Of a stretch of DNA of 64,000 nt, positions 15,373 to 24,514 are shown one piece after another (position 1 is the first letter of the stretch; each line of letters opens with the position of its first letter). Origin of the DNA: M3007 sp964630705. Lineage in GTDB: Bacteria; Bacteroidota; Bacteroidia; Chitinophagales; Saprospiraceae. The notes under the pieces are model-generated. The model worked only from the letters and a program-made list of their open reading frames with translations, did not search any database and was not told where the DNA came from. The stretch lies in assembly GCA_964630705.1 (NCBI GenBank), contig CAZVZH010000001.1, forward strand, positions 1 through 64,000, read 5' to 3'. The translations under genes and the position numbers were made by a program.

Positions 15373-15751
15373 TACTTTTACGAAAACCAATAAGCAAGGA
15401 AATCCACCCCCCAATAAAAGCAAGTCCCCCCAAAGGCGTAACCGGTCCAACCCAAGCGACCGGGAAAGGCAGCAATTCGCGGCATGCCAGCAAGTACAAA
15501 GAGCCCGAAAAGCAGACGATGCCAGCGAGGAAGAACCGCTGCGCCCACAGGGCAAACCGTCCGGATGCCAGCGGCAACAGGCCTGCGAACAGCATGGCCA
15601 GGGTATGGACAAACTGGTACTGCACGCCCTTTTCGTAAATATCGATCTGGTAATCAGAAAGATGGGGCTTCAGGGCGTGGGCGCCAAAAGCGCCGATAAT
15701 GACGGCCAGGGCGCCTGAAATAGCGGCATATTGTAGCGTTCGATTGTTCAT
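15362..15751 (-). CDS. DUF423 small membrane protein
   Basis: 129 residues with four predicted transmembrane helices. The family signature is the N-terminal ISGALAVIIGAFGAHALK and the later YQFVHTLAMLF and YLLACREL segments; YwdK-like proteins of this length occur in many bacteria without known function. Single gene, converging on the protease, with a possible promoter at 15875-15882. Confidence 0.88.
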   Translation of the reverse strand: MNNRTLQYAAISGALAVIIGAFGAHALKPHLSDYQIDIYEKGVQYQFVHTLAMLFAGLLPLASGRFALWAQRFFLAGIVCFSGSLYLLACRELLPFPVAWVGPVTPLGGLAFIGGWISLLIGFRKSKQA

Positions 15752-15874
15752 GAGTCGATGGCGAAAATTGAATTAATGAACGGCAAAGAACTGCATTGCT
15801 TTCCGGCTAGAGGAACGATCTTATTATTTGTTCGTTCCTTAGTAACATTGCGCTGCAATTCTGATCCGCAATCG

Positions 15875-15882
15875 CAAAGATA
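15875..15882 (-). promoter_or_regulatory. Possible -7 element (TATCTTTG on minus strand) for DUF423
   Basis: Exact TAnnTTTG match but 124 bases before the DUF423 ATG, so the leader would be long or the match is chance. Confidence 0.35.
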
Positions 15883-15890
15883 AATGACTT

Positions 15891-18512
15891 ATGCGCCCAA
15901 TAAACGAGTGGATGAACCGCTACCCCGGCCTTTTGAAAGCGCTCGGCCTCCTGATACTGATCGCGCTCCTGACCTGGTGGTGGCTGTTTAGCCGCGCGTT
16001 TCCCGCCAGCCGGGCAGTACCCAGCCAAGCTACCCTGACGGTGTGGGCCGCCGATTTCGGCCAATTGGACGCGGCGCTGCGGACGATGCCTCCGGCCCTG
16101 CAAGCCCTTCAGGTCGCCCAGGAACTAAGAGTCTCCCTGAAACACGCACAGCTGAGTTTTGCACCCGAATTAAATCAGCTGACCGACTTACCGCTGCACA
16201 GTCTGGCTGCCGCCTTTAGTTTGCAACCGACCGACAGCCTGCAACCGGTAGTCATTCTGGAAATGCCTTCGCCTGCTCCAGCCAAAGCACTAATTGAACG
16301 ATTGGCCAAACGGGCAACTACCCGTCGGTACCAATTCAAAGGCCATGAACTGTTTACGCTGCAGAAAAAAAATTCCAGTCCACTCACCGTTGCACGGGTG
16401 CGCAACCTGATCATTTTTTCAGGCTACTCCTACCTCGTAGAGGACGCACTCGTTCAAACCGAACAAAGTAATCCGACCTGGGCCGCTATTTTGGGCGATC
16501 AAAAAGCCGGCGCCGTTCAAATCGGCCTGCGCATGGATCAGTTGCCCGAGCGGTGCAAAGGCTGGATGGCGCCCTGGTGGAAAAACCTGCCCGAACAAGC
16601 CAGCCGCGAAATGCAGAGCCTGAGGGCCGTGTGGAAATCCGGCCGCTGGATACTGGAGGCGCAGTTGGCGGCGGCGCCCAATGCCGAGCCTGCCCGCTCT
16701 GCCAACATAGAATCCTTTGCAACCACCCTCCCGGATAACACCGCTTTTTTTGCCTGGAAAAGTCTGGAACGACCAATCGGCCTGAACGACCTGTTGTTTT
16801 CCCCCGCCCAGCCGGCGGCTGATTTTACAACATTTATGGCGCCTTGGATGGGCCAATCTGCCGGCTATGTTTTGGTAGACCCCGCCACTCCGGGCATGCT
16901 GGAGGATCAATTCTATGTTTTTTCATGCAGGGATGCGTCCCGGGCGCGGCAGTTGCTGACTGGATATGGCCAGCGGGGCGGATTGCTGCGTACCTACGAC
17001 TATCAAACCTATGAAGTTTGGCAGTTTTTGAGCCAATCGCTGTTGAAACCCCTGCTCTCGGCAGACCGTCCTGAATTTGCCAACCCGGTGGCAACTATTA
17101 TAAACGGCTATGTCGTGTTTGCTTCCAGCAACTCGGCGCTGGAGCTTTGGATTGACAAATACGTAGTTGGGCAGACGCTTGGCAACCTGCCGGAGTTTTT
17201 GCTTTGCCGAAAAAAAACGCAGCAGGAAACCGGCTTTCAAGTGTTTTTCAACACGCAGTATTTGGATCAAACGGTTCAACGCGTTTTCAACAGCGCCTTT
17301 TCGGAAAACAACCTGTCCGACATCCGGCGCATTCAAGCGCAGGGGCTCCATCTGTTTAATTTTCATTGGAACAGCCAAGCCAGCCGGTACGCTGCCGAAT
17401 GGGTGGCGCAGCCGCGACAGGGGCCGGCTTTTCCGGTGAACATCTGGTGGAAAACCGCCTTGGCTGCGCCGGCACACACAAGACCTTTTATCGTAGAACA
17501 AGGACCGGCTCAGGCGGCTATTTTAATTCAGGATGAACAACACCGGCTAACCCGCCTTTCCGAAACCGGCAATATCCTCTGGCATAAACAGCTGGACCAG
17601 CCTATCCTTTCGGAGGTTCAAGGCCTGGATTTTTACAAAAATGGAAAACCCTGTTTTGTTTTTAATACGGCGGATGCCATTTGGCTCATCGACGACACGG
17701 GCAACGACCTCTCGGGTTATCCCTTGCGTTTGCAATCGCCGGCAACGAATGGCCTGGCGGCTGTTGATATTGCCGGCGATAGAAACTATAGTTTTTTTGT
17801 AGCCTGTCACAACGGCAATATGTATGGATTCGACCAGTTCGGCCGCCCGCTCCCGGGTTGGAATCCACAGCCGAATATCGGCCGGGTCAAACACCCGCTG
17901 GTATTTTTCAAAAACGGCGAGCAGGATTTTTTTGCGGTGCAAAACCTCAGCGGCGAGCTTTTCGTATTCAAAAAGAACGGGAGCCCACACTTCTCCACCC
18001 TGCGTTTCCCCGGAACGTTCGCCAACACGCCCTTGCAAGCCGACGCCGGCAGCCCCGCGCCGCGCCTGAGCTGCGCAAATGATGCCGGGGAGGTATTTGT
18101 GTGCAATTTGAGCGGCTACAGCTTTAGCCTTCGTCCGGGCCCCGGCATGGATGCAAACAGTTTTTTTGTTTTCGAGCAGTTGTTCGGCGATGCCCGGAAA
18201 GATTACGTCTGGGCATCGGGCAAGCGTTTGCGTATTTTTGGATATGAGGGGGCTACGTTCGACCAAAAGTACACCAGCCAGGTCGCGGCCTCGATCGACA
18301 CCCTTTTTTCTGCCGGCTGTTGCCAAAAAATTGGAGCGGCCAATTTCGAGAAGCGCCAAGTGTACCTGTTTGATAGCAATGGGAAAGTATACCCGGGCTT
18401 TCCCATTGGAGGAACCACGGCATTCCGACTATTGCCGCCCGCGCAAGGGCGTCCGGAGCAAGTTTTGATTGTAGGCAACGGGGCCTCTGTGTATGCCTAT
18501 AAACTGAACTAG
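15891..18512 (+). CDS. Membrane-anchored DUF3352-like protein with C-terminal beta-propeller
   Basis: 873 residues. A single transmembrane helix (about 15-34, ending WWWLF) anchors a large periplasmic part. The N-terminal 500 residues (ATLTVWAADFGQLDAAL, LPDNTAFFAWKSL, FVVFASS-type segments) resemble DUF3352 proteins of Bacteroidota; the rest (about 545-873) repeats short WD/PQQ-like blades such as ETGNILWHKQLDQPI, IWLIDDTGNDLSGYPL, MYGFDQFGRPLPGW and VYLFDSNGKVYPGFPIGG. No enzyme motif seen; likely a binding or scaffold protein. No clear -7 element; 199 bases of noncoding sequence follow. Confidence 0.7.
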   Translation: MRPINEWMNRYPGLLKALGLLILIALLTWWWLFSRAFPASRAVPSQATLTVWAADFGQLDAALRTMPPALQALQVAQELRVSLKHAQLSFAPELNQLTDLPLHSLAAAFSLQPTDSLQPVVILEMPSPAPAKALIERLAKRATTRRYQFKGHELFTLQKKNSSPLTVARVRNLIIFSGYSYLVEDALVQTEQSNPTWAAILGDQKAGAVQIGLRMDQLPERCKGWMAPWWKNLPEQASREMQSLRAVWKSGRWILEAQLAAAPNAEPARSANIESFATTLPDNTAFFAWKSLERPIGLNDLLFSPAQPAADFTTFMAPWMGQSAGYVLVDPATPGMLEDQFYVFSCRDASRARQLLTGYGQRGGLLRTYDYQTYEVWQFLSQSLLKPLLSADRPEFANPVATIINGYVVFASSNSALELWIDKYVVGQTLGNLPEFLLCRKKTQQETGFQVFFNTQYLDQTVQRVFNSAFSENNLSDIRRIQAQGLHLFNFHWNSQASRYAAEWVAQPRQGPAFPVNIWWKTALAAPAHTRPFIVEQGPAQAAILIQDEQHRLTRLSETGNILWHKQLDQPILSEVQGLDFYKNGKPCFVFNTADAIWLIDDTGNDLSGYPLRLQSPATNGLAAVDIAGDRNYSFFVACHNGNMYGFDQFGRPLPGWNPQPNIGRVKHPLVFFKNGEQDFFAVQNLSGELFVFKKNGSPHFSTLRFPGTFANTPLQADAGSPAPRLSCANDAGEVFVCNLSGYSFSLRPGPGMDANSFFVFEQLFGDARKDYVWASGKRLRIFGYEGATFDQKYTSQVAASIDTLFSAGCCQKIGAANFEKRQVYLFDSNGKVYPGFPIGGTTAFRLLPPAQGRPEQVLIVGNGASVYAYKLN

Positions 18513-18711
18513 TTCGGCAGCGCCACCGAGCCTGGCGAAACGAATATTCGCTATATCGGAAGGTTTTATTTGGGGTAAGGACTGAGCAGTAAGTACATTT
18601 TTGCCATTTAGGCGGCAAGGCGATATTTTATTAAAAAAACAGGGTTGGAGCATTTGTTAAAAGCGGTATATTTCCGCCGAGACTCTATTCCTTATAAATG
18701 CTTACCTGCTT

Positions 18712-21700
18712 ATGAAAAAATTACTTTTACTCCTGCTATGCCTTTGGCTGTGCGGTACGGTCGCCTGGGCGCAAATCCCGAATGGCAGCACCGCTCCCAA
18801 CTTCACGGTTACGAATGTCAACCCGAATTCGGGTTATGGAGCCATTACGCTTTACGACCTGCTCAACCAGGGCAAAACCGTTTATCTGGATGTGTTTGCT
18901 ACCTGGTGCGTTCCGTGCTGGAACTACCACAACACCCATGCCTTGAAGGATGTTTGGGACCAATATGGCCCCAACGGCACCAATGAGGCTTTTGTGATTT
19001 CCATTGAAGGCGATGCGAGCACTTCTGTGCCCTGTATTTGGAACGGCTCGGGCTGTACCGGTGGCACTACCGGCGACTGGACGGCTGACACGCCTTATCC
19101 GATTGCCGATTATTCGGCTATCATGGGCCTTTACCAGGTGACTTATTACCCTACGATTTTCATGATTTGCCCTGCTGATAAAAAGGTGTACGAAGTGGGG
19201 CAGCAGGGGTCCTCCGGACTTTGGAGCGCCCGCTCGACGTATTGTCCGCCCCTGGTGGTTAACACCACCATAAACAGTGTGGAAGACACCCGTTGCTATG
19301 GAAGCAGTACGGGGAAAATTGATATTTCTGTGTCGGGGGGTACCGGCCCGTACACGTACAATTGGTCGAACGGCGCCAATACTCAGGATTTGATCAACAT
19401 ACCCGCCGGCACCTACGAATGTACTGTCACCAATGCGCAAGGCTGGACGGGCGAAACCGGACCAATTACCGTAAACGACCCGCCGGCGCCGCTGGCCCTG
19501 AATTTAGTCGAAACCACACCCGTAGGCTGTAATGGCATTCTAGGGAGCATCACCCTGGAGGCCTCCGGCGGCTGGGCCGACAATTATACGTATACCTGGA
19601 GCAACGGCATGACCGGTCCTTCGGCCTCGCCGCTTAACGCAGGCACCTATATTTGTACCGTTACGGACGACAGAGGCTGCACCAAAACCCGAAGCACAGT
19701 ACTTGCGCCGGCAGCTATACCAACGGCCAGTATAGAACCTCCGGGAACCGTCTCTTGTCTGACACCGATCGTCACGCTCACGGCTTCCGGAACTGGTGGA
19801 TACAGCGGAACCTACGAGTTCAATTGGTTTGCCTCCAATGGAGGTAATTTTACCAGCGGCACGCAATCATTTCAGGCCCAGGTTAATGCAGCGGGCAACT
19901 ACACCGTCCAGGTATCTGATGCGGTGACCACCTGCGCAGGATTTGCAACGGTTTCGGTCAGTTCCAATATCGATCTTCCTGCTGCGGACGCCGGACCTTC
20001 GATGGCGCTTACCTGCACCAATCCGACGGCCACCCTGCAGGGCACGGGCAGTTCCGGAAACAATTTTCAATACCTCTGGACGCCAATCAACGGCGGGCAC
20101 ATTGTTTCGGGAGCAACTACCTTGAATCCTGTGGTGGACTCCCTGGGCGATTACATCTTAAAAGTCACCAATACCACCAACGGCTGCACCAAAGTAGACA
20201 CCGCCGGGGTTGCCGCCAATACCACGCCGCCGGCGACCAGCGCAACGGGCGGAACGCTCACCTGTGTTGTCAGCGAAACAGGTTTGACCGCCACCACAAA
20301 CGCCGGCAACCCGGGCTTTGCCTGGGCCGGCCCGAACGGTTACAGTTCCAACCTTCCGAATCCGGTGGTAAATGTGGTGGGAGAGTACCTGCTCACCGTT
20401 ACTGATTCTGTGAATGGGTGCACCAACACCGCTACTGCGCAGGTGGCGTTAAACAACACCCCGCCCGGAGCGGGCGCCAGCGGCGGAACGCTGAATTGCG
20501 TGCAAAACTCGGTTCAACTGAATGGAACCTCTACCAACCCGGACGCCACCTTTGCCTGGACCGGCCCCAACGGCTTCACCAGCGCTATTCCGAACCCGAC
20601 GGTTCAGGAAACCGGCGACTACCAGTTGGTCACAACCGATACAATCAACGGCTGCACCTCGACGGCTCAAGCCAGTGTCGACCAAAACACTACGCCGCCA
20701 GTGGCGGCTGCTACTACGCCAGGCAACCTGAATTGCACGGTTTCCCAATTGGTTTTGGACGGCACCGGTTCTTCTCAAGGGTCGAACATCAGCTATGCCT
20801 GGACGACAGCCGACGGCCACATCGTGTCGGGAGAAAACTCGGCGACGCCTACCGTTGATGCTGTGGGGACCTATGCTTTATTGGTGACCAATGCCGATAA
20901 CGGCTGCACCGCTACCACGACTACGCCGGTAGTGCAAAGCGCTCCGGTCACTGCAGCGATTAATGATCCGGCCCACGTTTCCTGTTCGGGCGGCTCCAAC
21001 GGCAGCGCGGAGGCCACGCCAGGAGGCGGCAATTCCAATTATACCTATGCCTGGAGCAATGGCGATACGACCCAAACCACGGTCAACCTCAGTGCCGGCA
21101 CGTATACTGTTGTAGTAACCGATGGCGAAAACTGTTCGGCTACTGCCACGGTAGTCATCACCCAACCAGCGGTGTTGCAACCGCATGCCAGCGCTACACC
21201 GCAGAGCGCTTCGGGGGTAAACGACGGTACCGCTACGGCCAATCCGACTGGCGGCACACCCGCCTACGCCTATGCCTGGAGCAATGGCGAAACGACGCAA
21301 ACTATTACCAATCTGGCGCCGGGCACCTACACCGTTACGGTGACGGATGAGCATGGCTGCACCGCCCTGCAATCGACTACCGTCAACGCGTTCAACTGTA
21401 CGATCGCGGGCACTATTTCCGGTACGGGAATCACTTGTTTCGGCGCCAATAACGGCAGCGCCACCGTGGCCCTGACCGGCGCCAACGACCCTGTGACCTA
21501 TGCCTGGAGCAATGGCGGAAACAGCCCAACTATTGAAAACTTGAGTCCGGGCGTCTACTCCGTTGAGGTCATCGATGCAACCAATTGCGCTACTGTTTTG
21601 AATATTTCCATTGCCGAGCCAGCTGAGTTGGAAACCCATGCCTCTGCCACCGGTGAAACAGCCGCGGGCGCCAACGACGGCACCGCGACCGCTGCGCCCA

Positions 21701-23067
21701 CCGGCGGCACTGTTCCGTACGCTTATGCCTGGAGTAATGGCGAAACCACCGCAACCATTACCGGTTTGACGCCGGGCGCTTATACCGTAATTATTACGGA
21801 TGCCAATGGCTGTACTGACCAGCAAACTGTAGTTGTGAACGCCTTCAATTGCGCCCTTGTCGTTCAGGCAGCGGTAACCAATGCGAGTTGCCCGGATCGG
21901 AACGACGGCCTGATCGCCTTGTCGCCCAGCGGCGGCGCCGAACCCTATGCTTTCGAATGGAGCAACGGGAACAGCTCGGCAACGGCTGAGGGGCTGGCCG
22001 CCGGCAACTACTCCGTTACGCTCACCGATGCCAACAACTGCATCTTTATTGAGTCGTACACCATTTCAGACGCCGATCAAATGGCGCCGGTAATTGCTGC
22101 GCAAAATGCTACCCTGGCGCTCAGCAACACCGGTTCGGCCACGGCGACTATGCAAAATCTGGGCGCAACTGCTACGGACAATTGCGCGCTCGCCGAACTG
22201 AGTATTTCACCGAATACATTCGACTGCTCGGACCTCGGCGAACACACCGTTGTCATCAGCGCCACGGACGCTGCCGGCAATTCCGCCAGTATTTCAATCA
22301 CGGTAACGGTAGTGGACAACCTGCCGCCCACCGTCGAATGTCCGCCGAGCAGTACCCATTGCTGGTACGACAACGAGGTGCAGTATGCCGCGCCGGTAGC
22401 CCAGGACAATTGCCTGGCCAATGGCGGCGTCTGGAACCTCGAAAGCGGTTTGCCCAGCGGCGCCACCTTCCCCGTTGGCACAACGGTGCAGGAGTACTCC
22501 TTTACCGATCAGAGCGGCAATCAGGGCACTTGTTCTTTTGCTGTTACCATTACCAGTCCGGTTGTACTGACGCTAAACAGTGTCAAACACGATGTGGATA
22601 ATCAAGGCCAAGGCGCCATCGACATTTCAGTGAATGGCGGCAGCCAGCCTTATTCCTTTACCTGGACCGACGCCAGCGGCACGGTTTTGGGCAATACGGA
22701 AGATTTGACTGACCTGCGCGCCGGCACCTATTTCGTTGTGATCAAAGACGCGAATGGTTGCGTTTTGAGCAACGAAGGAATTGTGGTAGACAACACCTCC
22801 GGCGCCAGCGAACCCGACTGGCTCCAGGGCGTGCGCCTGCAGCCTAACCCAACCACCGGATTTACGCGAGTCGTTTTTACCCGACCCGCGTCTGGCGATA
22901 TGCAAATCAGCATCTTCGATGCAACGGGCCGGCTCCTGCGCCAGCAACACGCGGGCGCGCAACAAACCGTGTTGCTCGATGCCAGCGCTTTCCCCGCCGG
23001 GGCTTATACGGTGCGCTTTTCGGACCAGACAGGTTTTGGGGTCCGGAAATGGATCGTGCTGCGATAA
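18712..23067 (+). CDS. Giant T9SS-secreted SprB-repeat protein with N-terminal thioredoxin-like domain
   Basis: 1451 residues. Signal peptide 1-20 (...AWAQ). Residues about 25-180 form a thioredoxin-like domain (GKTVYLDVFATWCVPCW; CVPC at 66-69, followed by an 'AFVISIEGD' strand). Eight SprB-type repeats are recognisable by 'WSNG...AGTYTVTVTD..GC'; two come directly after the thioredoxin domain and the rest after a block of five Ig-like repeats ('GNLNCTVSQLVLDGTGSS' type). A HYR-like domain (NLPPTVECPP) precedes the last SprB repeat, and a type A T9SS tail ends it (VRLQPNPTTGFTRV, IFDATGRLLR, FPAGAYTVRF). Surface-exposed adhesin or scaffold; whether the CxxC is active is unknown. Strong terminator follows. 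Confidence 0.88.
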   Translation: MKKLLLLLLCLWLCGTVAWAQIPNGSTAPNFTVTNVNPNSGYGAITLYDLLNQGKTVYLDVFATWCVPCWNYHNTHALKDVWDQYGPNGTNEAFVISIEGDASTSVPCIWNGSGCTGGTTGDWTADTPYPIADYSAIMGLYQVTYYPTIFMICPADKKVYEVGQQGSSGLWSARSTYCPPLVVNTTINSVEDTRCYGSSTGKIDISVSGGTGPYTYNWSNGANTQDLINIPAGTYECTVTNAQGWTGETGPITVNDPPAPLALNLVETTPVGCNGILGSITLEASGGWADNYTYTWSNGMTGPSASPLNAGTYICTVTDDRGCTKTRSTVLAPAAIPTASIEPPGTVSCLTPIVTLTASGTGGYSGTYEFNWFASNGGNFTSGTQSFQAQVNAAGNYTVQVSDAVTTCAGFATVSVSSNIDLPAADAGPSMALTCTNPTATLQGTGSSGNNFQYLWTPINGGHIVSGATTLNPVVDSLGDYILKVTNTTNGCTKVDTAGVAANTTPPATSATGGTLTCVVSETGLTATTNAGNPGFAWAGPNGYSSNLPNPVVNVVGEYLLTVTDSVNGCTNTATAQVALNNTPPGAGASGGTLNCVQNSVQLNGTSTNPDATFAWTGPNGFTSAIPNPTVQETGDYQLVTTDTINGCTSTAQASVDQNTTPPVAAATTPGNLNCTVSQLVLDGTGSSQGSNISYAWTTADGHIVSGENSATPTVDAVGTYALLVTNADNGCTATTTTPVVQSAPVTAAINDPAHVSCSGGSNGSAEATPGGGNSNYTYAWSNGDTTQTTVNLSAGTYTVVVTDGENCSATATVVITQPAVLQPHASATPQSASGVNDGTATANPTGGTPAYAYAWSNGETTQTITNLAPGTYTVTVTDEHGCTALQSTTVNAFNCTIAGTISGTGITCFGANNGSATVALTGANDPVTYAWSNGGNSPTIENLSPGVYSVEVIDATNCATVLNISIAEPAELETHASATGETAAGANDGTATAAPTGGTVPYAYAWSNGETTATITGLTPGAYTVIITDANGCTDQQTVVVNAFNCALVVQAAVTNASCPDRNDGLIALSPSGGAEPYAFEWSNGNSSATAEGLAAGNYSVTLTDANNCIFIESYTISDADQMAPVIAAQNATLALSNTGSATATMQNLGATATDNCALAELSISPNTFDCSDLGEHTVVISATDAAGNSASISITVTVVDNLPPTVECPPSSTHCWYDNEVQYAAPVAQDNCLANGGVWNLESGLPSGATFPVGTTVQEYSFTDQSGNQGTCSFAVTITSPVVLTLNSVKHDVDNQGQGAIDISVNGGSQPYSFTWTDASGTVLGNTEDLTDLRAGTYFVVIKDANGCVLSNEGIVVDNTSGASEPDWLQGVRLQPNPTTGFTRVVFTRPASGDMQISIFDATGRLLRQQHAGAQQTVLLDASAFPAGAYTVRFSDQTGFGVRKWIVLR

Positions 23068-23098
23068 ATAGTGTTTTGCTTACCTTTTCAAAACTGCA

Positions 23099-23133
23099 CG
23101 CCGGAGGGGACCGCCCCTCCGGCGTTTTTTTTT
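23099..23133 (+). terminator. Strong intrinsic terminator
   Basis: Perfect 11-bp GC-rich stem CGCCGGAGGGG/CCCCTCCGGCG (23099-23109, 23114-23124), 4-base loop, then nine T. It ends the SprB-repeat gene. Confidence 0.93.
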
Positions 23134-23259
23134 GAAACGAGCAGCACCGGTCCTCATTAGGCTGCCACAAATTTTTAAATTACCGTAGCCGCAGCAATTT
23201 TATTAGGTATTCCGGGGTTCAATACAGAAATACAAGCCTGCATTTTCAATCTGGAAGGT

Positions 23260-23892
23260 GTGATTGCCGACACGGAGAAATATCACTTCCAGGCATGGCG
23301 GCAGGTCGGTAATCAACTCGGCCTGAGTTTACCTGAAGAGCACTTATTTTCCTTGAAGAATTTGAGCGGCCTGGCAACCCTCGAAAAAATTCTGGACTGG
23401 GGAAAGGTGTATATGCCGGAGGCTGAAAAATTGTACTGGGCTGACCGGAAGAATAATTTGTACCACCAACTGATTGCGGATTTAAAGCCGGGGGAAATAC
23501 TGCCGGGGGTCCTGATTTTCCTGCGCCACTTGCGTGGCATGGAAATTAAGACAGCGCTCTGCTCATCGGCCCCTCATACTACGGCCATTCTAAAATCCGC
23601 TCAGATGGAGCCTTTTTTTGAAGCCGTCATCGATAGCGGCGTTTTTAAAAAGCCCAAGCCCGACCCCCAAAGTTTTTTGCTTGCTGCCGATGCGCTGGGG
23701 GTATCGCCCGGCGCTTGCCTGGTTTTCGAGTCCGATCCGCAAGGCATTGAGGCTGCTTTACTGGGCGGTTTTTCTGTGGCAGGCGTTGGCGATCCGGTTG
23801 AACTGTGTCGAGCGCATTTTACTATCCCGAGTTTTGCTGGGTTTCGGCTGCCTGCACTCATGAAACAACTTTTTGAACAAGAAACATCGTGA
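23260..23892 (+). CDS. Beta-phosphoglucomutase-like HAD protein with degraded active site and no ATG start
   Basis: The fold is clearly beta-PGM-like: IADTEKYHFQAW, LDWGKVY, ALCSSAPHT, KKPKPDPQSFLLAADALGVSPGACLVFE and GIEAALLGGFSVAGVGDP align along the family. Key residues are changed. Motif I just upstream reads IFNLEGV instead of IFDLDGV (nucleophile Asp to Asn, acid/base Asp to Glu), the cap arginine is gone (LKNLSGLATL) and motif IV is FESDPQ instead of FEDxQ. The frame is open back to a stop at 23176-23178 but contains no ATG; only GTG 23260 (listed, which would cut off motif I), CTG 23251 or ATA/ATT codons could start it. Either a decaying gene or a pseudoenzyme. The stop lies 5 bases before the next lipoprotein ATG. 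Confidence 0.6.
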   Translation: MIADTEKYHFQAWRQVGNQLGLSLPEEHLFSLKNLSGLATLEKILDWGKVYMPEAEKLYWADRKNNLYHQLIADLKPGEILPGVLIFLRHLRGMEIKTALCSSAPHTTAILKSAQMEPFFEAVIDSGVFKKPKPDPQSFLLAADALGVSPGACLVFESDPQGIEAALLGGFSVAGVGDPVELCRAHFTIPSFAGFRLPALMKQLFEQETS

Positions 23893-23897
23893 TTCCC

Positions 23898-24491
23898 ATG
23901 AAGATAAATCTCCTTTTAGCTGTTTTGGTAGCCGTTTTGGGTTGGGCAACGTGTAAAAATTTGAAAAATCCGGTCAGTCCGGCGCCGGAACCCGGCCAAA
24001 CCAACGCGCCGGCCGATGAAGGCCCAAGCGGCTGGCATGCTTCGCGGGTGATCAACGAATACCACGCCGATTCAGCAGGCACCTACCAGGTAACCGCGCC
24101 ACCCCGGATGGTGGATGTCCCCGTGGATGCACTCCCGCCAGCCACCGCCAGCCACCGGGCTTATTTGAGTAGTGGCTACTGGCACCTCAATATGGCCTAC
24201 CAACCCAGCGACACTACAGTGCATGTGCATTACCAAAATAAGTGGTTGAAATTCAGGGAAGACCAAACTTTCGACATCCTGATCAACGGCAAACCGGTGG
24301 ATACCGGCCGCTGGAACTGGGATGTGGATAAAAATGAAATCTACCTGTCGTGCCGCGACCCTTATCTGAACAATACCTGGGAGGTCAACGATAGAGGGTT
24401 TCTTATGATTTGGAAAGGAAACACCAGCCTGAACGTCACCGGTATTCAAATTCGCGTAGTCGGCTCGGGCACCTTACCTTCGGGCCAATAA
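23898..24491 (+). CDS. Uncharacterised lipoprotein
   Basis: 198 residues from ATG 23898. The signal peptide ends in WATC. The mature N-terminus is proline- and glutamate-rich, then a compact beta-sandwich-like region (about 95-195: WHLNMAYQPSDTTVHVHYQNK, LKFREDQTFDILINGK, GRWNWDVDKNEIYLSCRD) that recalls lipocalin-like stress or copper-resistance lipoproteins, without a sure family match. It starts 5 bases after the HAD stop and ends 23 bases before the GH13 lipoprotein, so the three are probably co-transcribed. Confidence 0.65.
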   Translation: MKINLLLAVLVAVLGWATCKNLKNPVSPAPEPGQTNAPADEGPSGWHASRVINEYHADSAGTYQVTAPPRMVDVPVDALPPATASHRAYLSSGYWHLNMAYQPSDTTVHVHYQNKWLKFREDQTFDILINGKPVDTGRWNWDVDKNEIYLSCRDPYLNNTWEVNDRGFLMIWKGNTSLNVTGIQIRVVGSGTLPSGQ

Positions 24492-24514
24492 CCGTTCGAC
24501 TTTTTAAGCTGCCC

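Noticed and set aside
18712..23067. Regular DNA repeats suggesting a CRISPR array
   Set aside because: The repeats are in frame and encode SprB/Ig modules of about 80-90 residues that differ in sequence; no short direct repeats with unique spacers. The same applies to the 50-residue repeats at 33517-37710.
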